Below are positions 11,692 through 23,889 of a stretch of 64,000 nucleotides of DNA, one piece after another. Position numbers and translations under genes: made by a program. The notes under the pieces are model-generated. The model saw nothing but the letters and a program-made list of their open reading frames with translations, did not search any database and had not been told where the DNA came from. The stretch spans positions 7,143,361-7,207,360 of the forward strand of contig NW_022098050.1 of assembly GCF_002288925.2 (NCBI RefSeq), in the 5' to 3' direction. Every line of letters starts with the position of its first letter. Position 1 is the first letter of the stretch. The DNA comes from Delphinapterus leucas. Its lineage: Eukaryota > Chordata > Mammalia > Artiodactyla > Monodontidae.

Positions 11692-12288
11692 TCACCAACA
11701 GTGCACAAGTGTTCCCTTTTCACCACATCCTTGCCAGCATTTGTTATTTGTTGTCTTTTTGACAGTAGCCATCCCAGTAGCTGTGAGGTGATATCTCATT
11801 GTGGTTTTGATTTGCATTTCTTTTGTAACTAGTGATATTGAGCACCTTTTCATGTACCTGTTGGCCATTTGGACGTCTTCTTTGGAAAAATATCTATTTA
11901 GGTCCTTTACCCATTTTAAAATTGGATTATTTCTTTTTTCACTATTGAGTTGTATGAGTTCCTTAAATATTTTGGATATTAACCCCTTATTGTATATATG
12001 GCTTGCAAATATTTTCTCCCATTCCATAGGTTGCCTTTTCATTTTATTGGTGGTTTTCTTTGCTGTGCAGAAGCTTTTTACTCTGATGTAGTCCCACTTG
12101 TTTATTTTCACTTTTGTTGTCTTTGCTTTTGGTGTGAAATCCAAAACATCATTCCCAAGACTAATGTTGAGGAGATTACCCACTATATTTTCTTCTAAGA
12201 GTTTTATGGTTTCAGGTCTTATGTTCAAGTCTTTAATCCATTTTGAGTTGATTTTTGTGTATGGTGTAAGAGAGGGGTCCAGTTTCAT
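11692..12288 (-). pseudogene. L1 ORF2 C-terminal remnant
   Basis: The longest open frame in the window (198 codons) is L1 ORF2p C-terminal sequence, not a cellular gene. Diagnostic parts are [20 protein letters not shown] near its start, [20 protein letters not shown], and [20 protein letters not shown] followed by KTTMRYHLT. In an intact L1 this segment follows the reverse transcriptase and leads to the zinc-knuckle end. The frame opens and closes inside ORF2 without its endonuclease or RT, so it is a chance survivor of decay. Confidence 0.93.
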
Positions 12289-13306
12289 TCTTTTGCACGT
12301 GGCTATTCAGTTTTCCCAATGCAGTTTGTTAAAAAGACTATCCTTTGCTCATTGTATATTCTTGGCTCCTTTGTTGTAAATTAACGGATCATATACGCAT
12401 GGGTTTATTTCTGGGCTCTCTGTTCTGTTCCATTGATCTATCTGTCTGTTCTTATGTTGGTACCATACTGTTTTGATTACTATAGCTTTGTAATATAGTT
12501 TGGAATTATGAGGTATGATGCCTCCAGCTTATTCTGCTTTCTTAATATTGCTTTGGCTCTTTGAGGTCTTTTGTGGTTCCATACAAATATTAGCATTATT
12601 TTTCTATTTATATGAAAAATGACATTGACATTTTGATAGGGATTGCACTGAATCTGTACATCGCTTTGGGTAGTATGGACATTTTAACAATATTAATTTT
12701 TTCCAATCTGTGACCATAGAATATCTTTCCATTTATTTGCGTCTTTTAAAATTTCATCGATGTCCTATAGTTTTCAGTGTACAGATCTTTCCCCTCCTTG
12801 GTTAAATTTATTTATAAGTATCTTTTTGATGCAATTGTAAATGGGATTGTTTTCTTAATTTCTCTGATAGTTTGTTGTTGGTGTATAAAAATGCAACTGA
12901 TTCTTGTAAACTGATTTTGTATCTTGCAACTTTACTGAATTCATTTATTCTAACAGTTTTTTTTTTTAGTGGAGTCCTTAGGGCTTTCTATTTATAATAT
13001 ATGCTGTCTGAAAATAATGACAGTTTTATTTCTTCCTTTCTGCTTTGGGTGCTTTTTATTAGTTTTCCTTGCCTAATTGCTCTGGCTAAGTCTTCCAGTA
13101 TTATGTTGAATAAAAATGGTGAGAGTGGGCATCCTTGTCTTGTTCCTGATGTTAGAGAAAACACTTTCAGCTTTTCACCATGAGTATGATGTCAGCTGTG
13201 GGCTTGTCATATATGGCGTTTATTATGTTGAGGTATGTTTTCTGTATACCCAGGGGTTTTTTTTGAGAGTTCTTAACATGAAAGTATTTTGAATTTTGTC
13301 AGATGA

Positions 13307-13850
13307 TTATTCTGCATCTATTAAAATGATCACATGATTTTTATCCTTAATTTTGTTAATATGTTGTATAATATTAATTAAGTTGTGGATGTTGAACCAT
13401 CCTTGCATCCCTGGAATAAATCTCATTTGATCATAGCATATTATACTTTTAATGTATTGTTGAATTTGGTTTGCTAATACTTTGTGGAGAATTTTTGCAT
13501 CTATATTCATCAGGGATATTGGCCTCTAATTTTCTTTTCTTGTAGGGTCCTTTTCTGGCTTTTGTATCAGGGTAATGTTGGCCTTATAAAGTAAGTTTAG
13601 AAATGTTCTCTCCTCTTCTATTTCTTTTGGAAGAGTTGGAGAAGGATTGGTATTAGATCTTTTTAAATGTTTGGTAGAATTCACGATTGAGACCATCAGG
13701 TCCTGGGCTTTTCTTTGTTGGGAATTTTTTGATTACTGATTCAGTCTCCTTACTAGTAACTGGTCTGTTCAGATTTTCTATTTCTTCATAATTCATTCTT
13801 GATAGGTTGTGTGTTTCTAGGAATTTATCCATTTCTTCTATGTTGTCCAA
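13307..13850 (-). pseudogene. L1 ORF2 reverse-transcriptase remnant (broken)
   Basis: Two minus-strand frames split by stops. 13653-13850 encodes MDNIEEMDKFLETHNLSRMN and then KSPGPDGLNREFYQ, the N-terminal RT entry motif (SPGPDG) of L1. 13307-13510 encodes [18 protein letters not shown] and [18 protein letters not shown], the next RT blocks. The order and spacing agree with one L1 ORF2. Stops between the two frames make it non-functional. Confidence 0.92.
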
Positions 13851-14140
13851 TTTATTGCTGTATAATTGTTCATAGTAATCTCATGATTCTTTGTATTTGT
13901 GTAATGCTTCCTCTTTCCTTTCTAATCTTATTTATTTGAGTCTTCTCTCTTTTTTCCTGGTAAGTCTAGCTAATAGTTTATCTGTTTTGTTTATATTTTC
14001 AAAAATCAGTTAAGTTCATCAGTCTTCTCAATTGCCTTTTCAGTCTCTATTTCATTTATTTCCACTCTGATCTTTGTTATTTCCTTTATTATCTTTGTGC
14101 TTAGTTTGTTTTTCTTTTATCTAGTTTCTTGAATGTGCTC

Positions 14141-14765
14141 ATTTAAAAAATTGGGTTGTTTGTATTTTTGTTGTTGAGTTGCAAGAATGCTTTATATATT
14201 CTGGATATTAAACCCTTATTAGATATATAATTTATAAATATTTTCCCCATTCTGTAGGTTGTTGAAGGTCATGAATATTTACCCCTATGTTTTCCTGTGG
14301 TAAATATTAGCTCTTAAATAGAGGCCATCAGTCCATTTTGAGTTCGTTTTTCAATATAGTGTGAGGTAGGGGTCCAACTTCATTCTTTTGTTTGTGGATA
14401 TCCAGTTGCCTCAGCACAATTTGTTGAAGAGACTATTTTTTCCCTATTTGCATGGTCTTGGCAAACTTGTCAAAGATCCGTTGACCATAGATACATGGGT
14501 TTGTTTCTGGACTACAAATTCTTTTTCATTGAATATGTCTATTCTTATGTCATTACCACACTGTCTTGATTTCTGTTGTTTGTAGTAAGTTTTGAAACCA
14601 GGAAGTGTGAGTCCTCCAACTTTGTTATTTTTCAATATCATTTTGGTTATTTGGGGCTTCTTGAAATTCCGTATGAATTTGAAGATTGGATTTTTGATTT
14701 TTGCAAAAAAGAACTGTTAGAATTTTGATACAGGTATTATTGACTATGTAGATTGCTTTGGGTAA
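14141..14765 (-). mobile_element. Second antisense L1 ORF2 fragment
   Basis: Starts 'gggttgtttgtatttttgtt' and repeats the ORF2 region already present in the previous L1 (compare 11920-12480). It contains 'gtccattttgagttcg', 'gtggatatccagttgcctca', 'tcttggcaaacttgtc' and 'ttttggttatttggggc'. The minus-strand frame at 14444-14641 (KNNKVGGLTLPGFKTYYK) is ORF2. Confidence 0.88.
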
Positions 14766-14767
14766 TA

Positions 14768-14900
14768 CAGTAGTCCCCTCTTATCTATGGGGGATGCACT
14801 CCAAGACCCCTGGTGGTTGCCTGAAACTGTGAATAGTACCAAACCCTATATATGCTATGTTTTTATCCAGCATCACTACTCTTGGGCTTTGGGACCATTA
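14768..14900 (+). mobile_element. Tigger/MER8-like DNA transposon terminal fragment
   Basis: 'cagtagtcccctcttatcta', 'gatgcactccaagacccctg' and 'aaaccctatatatgctatgt' match the terminal region of a pogo/Tigger-derived non-autonomous element. Only one end is visible; the opposite terminal repeat was not found. Confidence 0.65.
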
Positions 14901-15475
14901 GTAAGTAAAATAGGCATCAAAGAGGGAAAACCAGCCCTAGAATCTTAACCAGAGATGGAATCTTTAGCTGGGGGTGATAAGTAACAATACTCATTGGTTT
15001 ATTGTTGTTAGTTATTCAAAGCATATCTGTATTAGAATTTCATGAGATTGTTTCAATGAGTCTATGAGAGAGAAAGGATGAGTATAATCAACTTCTCAAA
15101 GAATGACCTAAGATAAATTTAGAAGTAAATAAGGTGAAATTATAGTGAATGTGACCCTTCTGAGATATAAGAGAACCTGTGGTAGCTCAAACACACACTG
15201 TCTATCTTGTGGAGTAGAATTTTGTCCATTGGAGAAGTAGAAAATACCATACCAGTCATGTCACTCAGTGCTCTTCCCATGACCACCTTGCATTCTAATT
15301 GAACTGCCCCGCACACAGCCTTTGACCTCCTTCCACAGGATGCTCCTATCTCCCCTTGATTGCAGCTATTGACTAAAATTGGATACTTTGATCCTGACCC
15401 TACAAAGCAGGGCTAGGCCAATCAGGTTTTCTAATAACTGAATCAAAAGATTCACTTATTAGAAATGATGAATGA
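14901..15475. other. Unassigned DNA with a short spaced repeat
   Basis: No gene or repeat family recognised. At its right end 'ttattagaaatgat' occurs twice (about 15457 and 15489), a 32-bp spaced duplication with atgaatgatg-type filler. Confidence 0.4.
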
Positions 15476-15489
15476 ATGATGATGAATCA

Positions 15490-16160
15490 GTTATTAGAAA
15501 TGATCTCATTATGGCCAGAGAGTACTTTCCCATCCCTGACTTTGGGCTTGCCAAAACATGACTTGTGTTGGCCAGTGGCATATAGAAGGAAGTACCACTG
15601 TGCCATTCTGAGCCTAGGCTTTAAGAAGCCTTGTGTGTTTCTGCTAATCCTCTTGTACCCCTGTCATCCCTTGAGAAGAACTGCTCCTGGACAACTTCTG
15701 CTCTTACAGCCTGGGTCTTAGAATGTGTACATGTGGAACTTCCCTGGTGGCACAGTGGTTAAGAGTCCTCCTGCCAATGTAGGGGACACGGGTTCGAGCC
15801 CTGGTCTGGGAAGATCCCACATGCCACGGAGCAGCTGAGCCCATGCACCACAACTACTGAGCCTGCGCTCTAGAGCCCATAAGCCACAACTACTGAGCCC
15901 ACGTACCACAACTAACGAAGCCCACGTGCCTAGAGCCCGTGCTCCACAACAAGAGAAGCCACTGCAATGAGAAGCCCATGCACTGCAACGAAGAGTAGCC
16001 CTCACTCGCCACAACTAGAGAAAGCCCGTGCGCAGCAACGAAGACCCAACCCAGCCAAAAAAAAAATGTGTACGTGTGAAGCAGAGCCACTGACCTCAGC
16101 TGGTTAAGGTCAGCTGACATACAGATCCATGAGAATAAATGGTTCATGCTTTGTCAAGTT
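15490..16160 (+). mobile_element. ERVL/MaLR-type LTR split by a CHR SINE
   Basis: Left part: 'tgggcttgccaaaacatgac', 'ttggccagtggcatatagaa', 'ctgagcctaggctttaagaa'. After the SINE it resumes with 'gcagagccactgacctcagc' and 'agatccatgagaataaatgg', the expected continuation of such LTRs including a polyadenylation signal (AATAAA). The LTR is older than the SINE. Confidence 0.6.
15736..16065 (+). mobile_element. CHR SINE, long form
   Basis: Full-length sense CHR: head 'gaacttccctggtggcacag', B-box 'cacgggttcgagccctgg', repeated 'ccacaactactgagcc' modules, end 'gacccaacccagccaaaa'. TSD atgtgtacatgtg (15723-15735) / atgtgtacgtgtg (16066-16078), one mismatch. It sits inside the LTR above. Confidence 0.95.
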
Positions 16161-16805
16161 TTCAACTAACTTGATTGAAGACCAATGCTTGAGCTGAAAG
16201 CTTATGTAGACTTACGGCTTGGTTTTTAATTTTGGGCCACAGCTGAGTGAGTAAAGGAAGCCAGTGTACAGAGTGAAATAGGGGGTGGAACATACAAGTG
16301 CAGAGAGAATTCCTTGGCTTTCAGCAGCTCTCTAGATTCAGCTTCTACAAGGCAGAAGCTATGGGAGTAGGTAGCAGGGCTCTGGTCTGGACTGAGTTTC
16401 CTGGCTGTCATTTCTATCTGTGGGAGGACTGGCTATCATTGTCCTCTCTTGGAGAAACTGGGATATTATGTTGTTTCTTCAAATTAGGCAGAATTATGAG
16501 CAATAGAACTGAGGAGTCATGTCAGAATACAGTCTTTACAAGGTTGTCTTAAAGCTGAGTCACCTGAAAACAAGGACAGTTTAAATCTTTCTAATGGAGA
16601 GCAAGATCAGTCCAAATATCTAAGGAGTGTCTGGGCCTGCAGCTGGGGATCAAGGATTTCCAAAGATGAATAAGGAGGTCCAAGGAGCTTGTTATTTTGT
16701 GTGTCCAGTTCCCTTTCCCATATTTGCTCTGAAAATGTTCCTGTGAGAAAAATATTGCCTTTTCTAACTTTCCTATCGAACTTAAATTATACCATCCCTC
16801 TACCA
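16161..16805. other. Unassigned DNA
   Basis: No recognisable repeat, RNA or coding signal. Two open frames on opposite strands (16226-16552 region) overlap each other, which is typical of chance. Confidence 0.4.
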
Positions 16806-17462
16806 GAATCATAAGTGGTCAACCCTAATAGAGCATCACTCTGCCCTTCCTCTCTCCTCATCATGAAGTGGATTGAATCAAGGGTGTACTCCTGCCTGAC
16901 CCAAGGGAAACCAGTCCATGTGGCTTGGATGGGCCTAATCCTGGCTACAGGGGTGCACATGTGCTGGGGACCAGTCCATCTCCTTGGCTACGGTGATTGG
17001 TTCAGTCTCAATCCAGGGCCTTAGCTAGGGCAATAAGAGTCTTTCCTGGGAATTTTTCTTCCAGAAGTTTAAGGAGAGATTATTATTTCTACGCTGGTGG
17101 CTGAACTGTCAGGATCTGAGGGTAGAGCTGCTAGTGGCTATTTTGATGATATCCAGTGACAACCTGAAGATGAATTCTGGTAATGAAAGAAGTATGGTGA
17201 AGAAGCAGAAGGGAGGGAGAGAAGGAGGGAAGGGAGGAGGGAGAGAGAGAGAGAGAGAGAATGAGTATGAATAAGAGAGAAACAGACATACCGACAGGCA
17301 AAGACCTGAAAATATTGTCTGAACTTGTGGATGTAGCTCAGCTAAAGCTAACTCTATTCCTGGATTTGCCAGGTACTAGACCAATAAATCCCCTCCTCTT
17401 TTCCTTCTTAAACTAGTTTGAGTTAGGTTTCTATTACCTTAGAATGACAGGGTCTTGACTAA
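16806..17462 (+). mobile_element. LTR-like repeat with purine-rich expansion
   Basis: The right end reads 'accaataaatcccctcctct', 'tagtttgagttaggtttcta' and 'gggtcttgactaatcca', a 3' end style typical of old MaLR/ERVL LTRs with an internal AATAAA. The left boundary is a guess. The GA tract at 17208-17261 interrupts it. Confidence 0.4.
17208..17261 (+). repeat. Polypurine (GGGA/GA)n tract
   Basis: About 54 bases almost entirely G and A: imperfect gggaggga units followed by (ga)10 or so. Such mirror-like purine tracts can form triplex DNA; here it is described only as a simple repeat. Confidence 0.95.
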
Positions 17463-20088
17463 TCCACCAGGGCAACTGAAGGAGAAAGGAGGCAGGCCAT
17501 TGTGAGGGCTAGGTCTGCTTTATTAGCAAAGAGCTCAGCTCCTTCAAATACAAGAGGAAGACGCTGTATAGATTTTACTGCAGGCAGGAAGAAAATGGTA
17601 AAATCACAAAGGAGACCAAAACAAAAATGATCAGGCCTAATTCAATTTGCATTCTAAATTAGAAGCTGCCTTTCCTTTTCTGACATAGCCTCAGGAGTCA
17701 CACATCACTTCTACTGTATACTGTTGTGTACAGGTGAGTCACAAGCCTGCTTAGGTTCAAGAAGAGAAGATATAGATCCTGCCCTTTGATAGGTAGAGTG
17801 TCACAAAATGTGTGGCCATAAAAATAAAACTTCCACAATGACCTACTCTATATTTGTAAGTTCTATCTATGTAAGTAGACCTTGCAAGGGGGAGACTTGA
17901 TGTTGGTCCTTCCCCGGGTTACCTGATGTCCTTCAGGGCATGAGTCACTGAAGTACCACCTGCTCTGTTTAAAGACCTTGGGTATACACACTCTTTGTGC
18001 TGCTGCGTATTTGTAGCTCAAGCCACCAGCGAGATATTAATCTTGCCTCTGTGTGACATGGTCCTTGCTCTTTGCTCCATACCCACCCCATTCTCCTTGT
18101 TCCCACTTTCCCTGGAGGTGAGGCTATACCCTTTGCAGCAGTTGTTCCAGAGTGAGGCTGTCATCAGCCTATTCTCCCATAAGCAACCACTCTGAGAGTT
18201 CCACTCAGCTCAGCTCAGTGAATACTGCTTTGGTGTTGCGTTCTGTTCCATTGCTTACAGCCCAAAGGGTCTTCAGATTAGGCCACTGTGGCTTACGAAA
18301 ATCTCCTTCCTAAATTCTCTTTAATGGAGGATGAACAGAAGAGCATAGGAGTGATCTCTGCCACTGACAGACATGAGAGAAAGTCCTGAGAAAGTATGAT
18401 ACTTTTCCTGCAGAAAATTCCTAGGGGTCATTAGCATCACTGGCCAGTGGTCTCTGAAAATAATACTGATACTGATTCTGATTCTTTGGTGATTTTTCCA
18501 GGAACCATCTAGAAACGAAACACAACACTGAGACTTTTACTGTAGTAAAAATTTTAAAGCAAATCAAAACACAAAGAATACAATATGCAGATAGATACAA
18601 TAACTTTGCATTGCTATATTTAATATTTTCAATTTTTGAAAGGATTTGGTTCACTGACAAAATCATCCGAAACACTAGAATCTTGTTAGTTATTAAGAAC
18701 CAATTAGGTGGGAAGTTGTCAATTTGTAAACTAATTTTGGACTTTAAGAGAAAAAATAAATCTAATTATTTTAAGGGACCACAAGCTTCTCTCACACTCC
18801 TAAATATAATTATGCCACAACCAACATAGGTAACACTGCCCAAAATGCAACTTTAAGATAAGACTGAACAAGAACTTTTAAGCCCCAGGGATAATATTTA
18901 TGAATAGTCTAAAAGAGGAAAAACTGTAATTTATAAAGTAGATTGGGAAATGAGATTCAAAGGAATGTTATATTCAAACTATATATTGTGGTTAGAGTGT
19001 CCTTGAAGCTTACAAGCCAAAAAAGCTTATAGTCCTTAGGAGTTGAAAGATGTGGTAATTATCCCAGTTGTGGTTAAGGGTACAGGTAATTCATTTTAAG
19101 TAAAACACCACTGTATTTCCCTTTTTGAAATCTCACAAAAAAAGCAATTTCAGTAGGATGAAAAACATCAAATTGAAAAAATGGTTGATTCGGCTTTTTT
19201 CATCAACTCATTCGCCAAATCAAAGACTCTTTGATTGCTCTGATTATGAAGAAATGTATAGGCCAAGAAAAATGAGTCCTCCCAAAGTTAATTCAGAAGC
19301 AAACTGTAAAATTGATGGGTATTTTTCTTAATTCTTTTTCATTTGAGAATAGAGCGTCTGTATTGCTCAGATTTTTAAAGAAAGAGAGAACTCAGGAATC
19401 ACAATTGAAATGCTGTGATGGCACAGGGAGATATTATTAGGAGGTTTAATAGAATCAGGGTGGGTCGTTGAAAATAGGAGACCTGGCTGAAGATACCTGG
19501 GAGGTCTGTGTTGTGTGTGCCCTTTTGTCTCTGATAGTGAGAGATACAGTATGCTCCCTGATGGGAAGGCCTATAGCTTTCCTAACTCTGGGTCGCTGCT
19601 TTGTGTTAGCAAAAGGTTACTTTGCGAGTCGTTGCTATAAGATTTGACACTCCCATTAAGAATTTCAGAAGTTAGAGGCTTCCCATAATGTTGGACTCAG
19701 AGGGAGAAAAAAATTGCCAATGCGTAGGTGAAAAATCTGGTCGTTTTTTGAAGACATACTTCAAGAGATTATAGGTGCTGCCTTAACATGACCTTAAATT
19801 GACCTGGGTGCTGATAGAGCCACGTGTTAATGAAGGCCACCCAAATGGTTGGCTGTGGAGGATCAAGCCTCTACTGCATGTTCAAGGTTGTCAGGCTGAC
19901 CTTTGCAGCTTCCCTCTGCCTGCTCCAGCCGCCTCTCTGACAGGCCCAGTGTAGGGGCCATGTGATAGCTCTGGGTGCCTCAGAACCTCAGAGAAACACA
20001 CAGGAAGCTCAAGAGGACCTCACAGAGTCCAGATCCTTTAAGGGACAGAGAAGAGTACTTCCAATGGCATCTTGAATATTAGTTTTGG
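17463..20088. other. Unassigned DNA, 2.6 kb
   Basis: No recognised transposon, RNA or protein family. A 207-bp plus-strand frame at 19125-19331 opens with TTG and its first ATG is at 19158; the predicted peptide is lysine-rich and unlike any family I know. The remainder is AT-rich with no obvious structure. Exons of an unknown gene cannot be excluded but nothing supports them. Confidence 0.4.
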
Positions 20089-20099
20089 CTTCTTATTTA

Positions 20100-20467
20100 T
20101 TTATTTATGATTAATGTATTTTTAAATTTTTATTTATTTATTTATGGCTGCGTTGGGTCTTCGTTGCAGTGCGCCGGCTTTCTCTAGTTGCAGCGAGCAG
20201 GGGGCTACGCTTTGTTGCGGTGCACGGGCTTCTAATTGTGGTGGCTTCTCTCATTGCGGAACACGGGCTCTAGGCACACAGGCTTCAGTACTTGTGGCAT
20301 GCGGGTTCAGTAGTTGTGGCTCGCGGGCTCTAGAGCACCGGCTCAGTAGTTGTGGCGCATGGGCTTAGCTTTTCTGTGGCATGTGGGATCTTCCTGGACC
20401 AGGGCTCGAACCCACATCCCCTGCATTGGCAGACGGATTCTTAACCACTGTGCCACCAGGGAAGCCC
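20100..20467 (-). mobile_element. CHR SINE, long form
   Basis: Antisense long CHR: A/T tail (tttatttatttatggctgcg), 'ttgggtcttcgttgcagtgc', 'gtagttgtggctcgcg' modules, 'ccagggctcgaacccaca', and head 'ccaccagggaagcccc'. Likely TSD cttcttattt (20089-20098) / cttctaattt (20468-20477). Confidence 0.94.
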
Positions 20468-20884
20468 CTTCTAATTTATTTTAAGAATTTATTTACACAG
20501 GAAGTTCCCCAAATATCCAATATCCAACTAGCAAGAATCCTTTTTTTGCAAAAATTCTTGGTTAGAGAAATGACTGTTATCTTGCCTTATTCTGCTTCTT
20601 GTATTAGGCCCCCTTTCTACATTAAAAAACATCTTGAATCTTAATTTTGGAGAGTTTGTGGGTTCACAGGTGAAGGAAGGAAGCTGTAAGAGAGGGTGAA
20701 TTCTAAGGCAGGGTTGAGAAGTACTTCTTTCTTACCATCTTTCTTCCTCCTATCCTGCTGCTCATTTCAACTTTTTATTTTTCAACTTTAGTTGAAGTTG
20801 GAAGGTAAGCATTTTGGGAGCACAGGCACTTTGCTGATCTCTAAGCCAGACTTCTCTGGACTTCAGACCAGATCCAAATCCCAT

Positions 20885-21160
20885 TCAAGACCTCTACTTG
20901 GATGGCACAAAGGCACCTCAAACTCAATGTGTCCAATGTTGAAGTCATAATTTTCCTTCCCTACCATGTACTCTTACTTCTCTTCCAACTGAACCTGCAT
21001 ATAGCAACCAAAGTCAGTTTTTCAATACGTGAATCAAATCATGACCTTTGTCTGCTTGAAACTCGTGATGGTTTTCAATGGCTCTTAGAATAAAGACCCA
21101 AATCTTTAACAAGATTTGTATGACCTGGCTCCTACTGACTCATCATACTTCCCTCCTTCT
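20885..21160 (+). mobile_element. L2 LINE fragment, left part
   Basis: 'atgtgtccaatgttgaagtc', 'cgtgaatcaaatcatgacct', 'gatggttttcaatggctctt' and 'gaataaagacccaaatcttt' follow the 3' portion of L2 in order. It resumes beyond a 340-bp insertion at about 21505. The frame at 20902-21093 is a by-product. Confidence 0.7.
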
Positions 21161-21504
21161 GAGTTTTCCAGGGACAGACACTGAGACAAAGTTTGGATTA
21201 CACAGTGTTTACAAATAAACACCAATATTTGTGAAAGGAAATGAGGAAGAAGCAGCATAGGGCAGAGGAAGAAGTCAAACTTTGAAGCAGGCTCAACAAA
21301 GGCTCAGCCAACCCAGTGGGGAGCTCCAGAGTGAGTTCTGCTCACCAAACTTGTCAAGCCTCTGGCCTTGACATCCTACCTAGAATGAGCTTGGGCATGA
21401 CTCCAGGTATGAAGTCTGGCAAAGTGTGTCTCTGTAGCCCTGGCAGATCCTGGAGGAGCAGACAGCTGGGGCAAGTCCTTTCCTGGAGTGGGTTCTTGGT
21501 GGCC
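21161..21504. mobile_element. Unclassified insertion splitting the L2
   Basis: 'gagacaaagtttggattaca' through 'gacatcctacctag' interrupts the L2 order and resembles the start of the sequence at 58435 (agattgggttccccaagaag). I infer a dispersed repeat but cannot name it and found no TSD. Confidence 0.35.
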
Positions 21505-21860
21505 TTTCTCCACGTCTACCATACCCATACTCCAGTCATACTTGATTTTTCCACTTCCTCAAAACTCACAGAGCACTTTCTTGCTTCTTACCTTTGTGTC
21601 TACTGTTCCTGTTCTTGAGGCACTCCACCTCCCTATTATATAACTCGTTACTTCTTATAGCGTGTTTTATAGTCTGTAATTTATACTTTTTAGGGGTGTA
21701 GATTTTTGACTAATTATTCTGTTTATCTCCTCTACTATTTATACTATAAGCTTCATGAAGGTAAGATTGCACATAGTTTATCTTCAGAGACCAGTGGGGT
21801 GCCTGGCATGTAATAAATACTCCATAACCATTTGTTGAATGAATACATAAATGTATGATT
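21505..21860 (+). mobile_element. L2 LINE fragment, 3' end
   Basis: Continues the L2 order: 'tttctccacgtctaccatac', 'cttacctttgtgtctactgt', 'ataagcttcatgaaggtaag', 'ggggtgcctggcatgtaata', ending 'catttgttgaatgaatacat', the standard L2 3' end. Confidence 0.75.
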
Positions 21861-23684
21861 GAAAAGGCAACCTGGAGTGTCTGAGGTCCTACTGAAAGAA
21901 GTACTAGAAGGTAGGAGAAGGGTATTGGTGGAAAGATGGAACCACGTTAAACTAGTACATACAGCTGGCTCTTCAACAATAAAGCATCCATTTTCCATTC
22001 AGAAATTAAAAATACAAATTATTCTATTCTTATAAGGTCACCATTTTCCTAATGCTGTTGAACTGAACATATATTTGGGATCTGGTAAGCCATTTTTGTA
22101 GCAAGAAGTCCTGGTCAGGGTTCTTCTTTCTTAGCACTAAACCTCATGGGAATTTTTGTTCAAATTTATGATATTATGACTGTTGGAAAGCTCAACAGTC
22201 TATAGTCCTCCTTTCAGGGGCTTCTGTAGATCAAGAGGTCTAAGACCCATAGTCTGATTAGCCCTGAAATAAACCTGATTCAGATTCTTACATAGCTGCT
22301 CTCTAACCCCACAGGGACAGAAGGATCTTAAACCTCTTACCTGATCCTAAATCCAGGAGGCCCAGCCTGGCAGTCATTCAGACCTGTCCCTTGGGCAGGC
22401 AGGATGCAAACAAGTATAGCAATCATTAGCTCAGTATATGCTGGGCATAGTTGAATTTCCTTGTGGGAATTCTTTTCTAACATTTCCCAAGAAATATATT
22501 TTTCAAATCTAGAATCTTCAGAGAAGTCAGGAAAATGAGAAAACATATTATAATTCTCCTGCAGGAATTAAAGTTTAACAATCAACAAAGAGATGCTACA
22601 GTTTGGAAGGAATCCACTGACATCGAATGGAAGGCGAGAGCAGGAAATGCTGACACACCGAGTGGGAGGTTTAGGTTGACATTTTTGGGGCAGGACCATG
22701 TAGAAAATAGTCATGATCTAATCAGTCTTGTTTGCAGCTGTTGTCACCTAATAAATGTGTGTTTGTGGCCCTATCTGCTGCCAGCAGTGAGTAATGCTTG
22801 CGAATGAAATAAATATTAGTCAGTCTATATGCATAGTATTCTTTAAACAAATCCTATGAATTGTGGTCCAAGAAATAACAAGTTTGGGGAGCAAAATAAG
22901 TCCTTAACTTGGCAGTTTTGACATGTGATTCTGCGTAGTACCGTTAACTTTGTTAAGAGACAGAAATGTTATGTTATCTGAATACTACCAATAATGTTTG
23001 CTGGCATGTTCCAGTTTGAATACCTGCTATTGGCCATAGTCCTTGTAAATATTACAAAACTTAATATTTCTTAGTTATTAACTATTTATTTTCAGATATC
23101 AGCAATAATGAGTAAAGAATATGAGGAATGTTGCAAGTATTTTAAAAATAGCTTTTGATTTCGAGAATTCTTGAGAATACCCCGAAATTCTGATTTCTCG
23201 TTGCAGAATCCCAAAGATTAATAACTATTAGGAATTCAGAAACACTAGCCTGGCATAAACTCCAGGCACCCCCGGGCTCACTCTGCTGCAGCCTTCCTTG
23301 TCAGATACCTCAGGTGGCCTCAGGTGGGTGGCTGAGTTTCTGGCTTGATTCCTGATTTGTGGGCTGCTTTCCTGTTCTAGGTCTGGATGCCATTCTGAGC
23401 TCCAGCTTCCTTGACTGAAGCCTCTGCTCCTGGGCCCCATCCCCCTAGGTTCACCTTCTCTGCCTTTGGCAGTGGACATTACTCTCCATATTCCGTGCTG
23501 GAACTGGATTCTTGCTGTGCCCCAAACGGGCCACCTGAAGAATTGTGTGCCTGTTATTCTCTGTTAGTGTCTTTCCCCTGAGTCTAGGTCCATTCTCTCC
23601 CCACTTGTCTGCCCTGTTCTGTGTTATAGGAGGCTGACTCTGGTGGGCCGCTTCACCTGGGCCCCCTTGGGGTTGGATTTTGGC
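21861..23684. other. Unassigned DNA
   Basis: No recognised element. The part from 23240 to 23680 is GC-richer (ctcaggtggcctcaggtggg) and may be an unidentified old LTR body related to 23890-24185, with the hAT element inserted between. No coding evidence. Confidence 0.35.
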
Positions 23685-23884
23685 CCATGGGTCCAGTCCA
23701 CTGCCTGTTTTTGTGGATAAAGTTTTTATCAAAACACAGCCATGCTCATTTGTTTACATATTATCTATGGATATTTTCATGATACGATGGCAGAGTTGAG
23801 TAGTTGTAACATAGACTGTGTGGCTCACAAAGCCTAAAATATTTACTCTCTGGCCCTTTATAGAAAATGTTTGCTGACCCCTAA
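23685..23884 (-). mobile_element. hAT-Charlie non-autonomous element
   Basis: 'ccactgcctgtttttgtgga', 'acacagccatgctcatttgt', 'gatggcagagttgagtagtt', 'ctcacaaagcctaaaatatt' and 'aaaatgtttgctgacccct' match, in order, an abundant Charlie-derived element whose terminus is caggggtcggcaaac. The far terminus is decayed. Confidence 0.75.
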
Positions 23885-23889
23885 GTTAG

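Larger units (their letters stand above)
11103..14140 (-). mobile_element. Large antisense L1 (3' UTR and ORF2)
   Basis: About 3 kb of continuous antisense L1. The 3' end is near 11110 (tgaagtataattgacttaca), then comes the C-terminal ORF2 (11690-12290), then the reverse-transcriptase region (about 12960-13850). Reading on the minus strand gives recognisable ORF2 pieces separated by stops. It ends near 'tttcttgaatgtg', where another L1 piece begins. Confidence 0.9.

Noticed and set aside
11692..12288. 198-codon frame as a novel protein
   Set aside because: It is recognisable L1 ORF2 C-terminal sequence in a decayed element.
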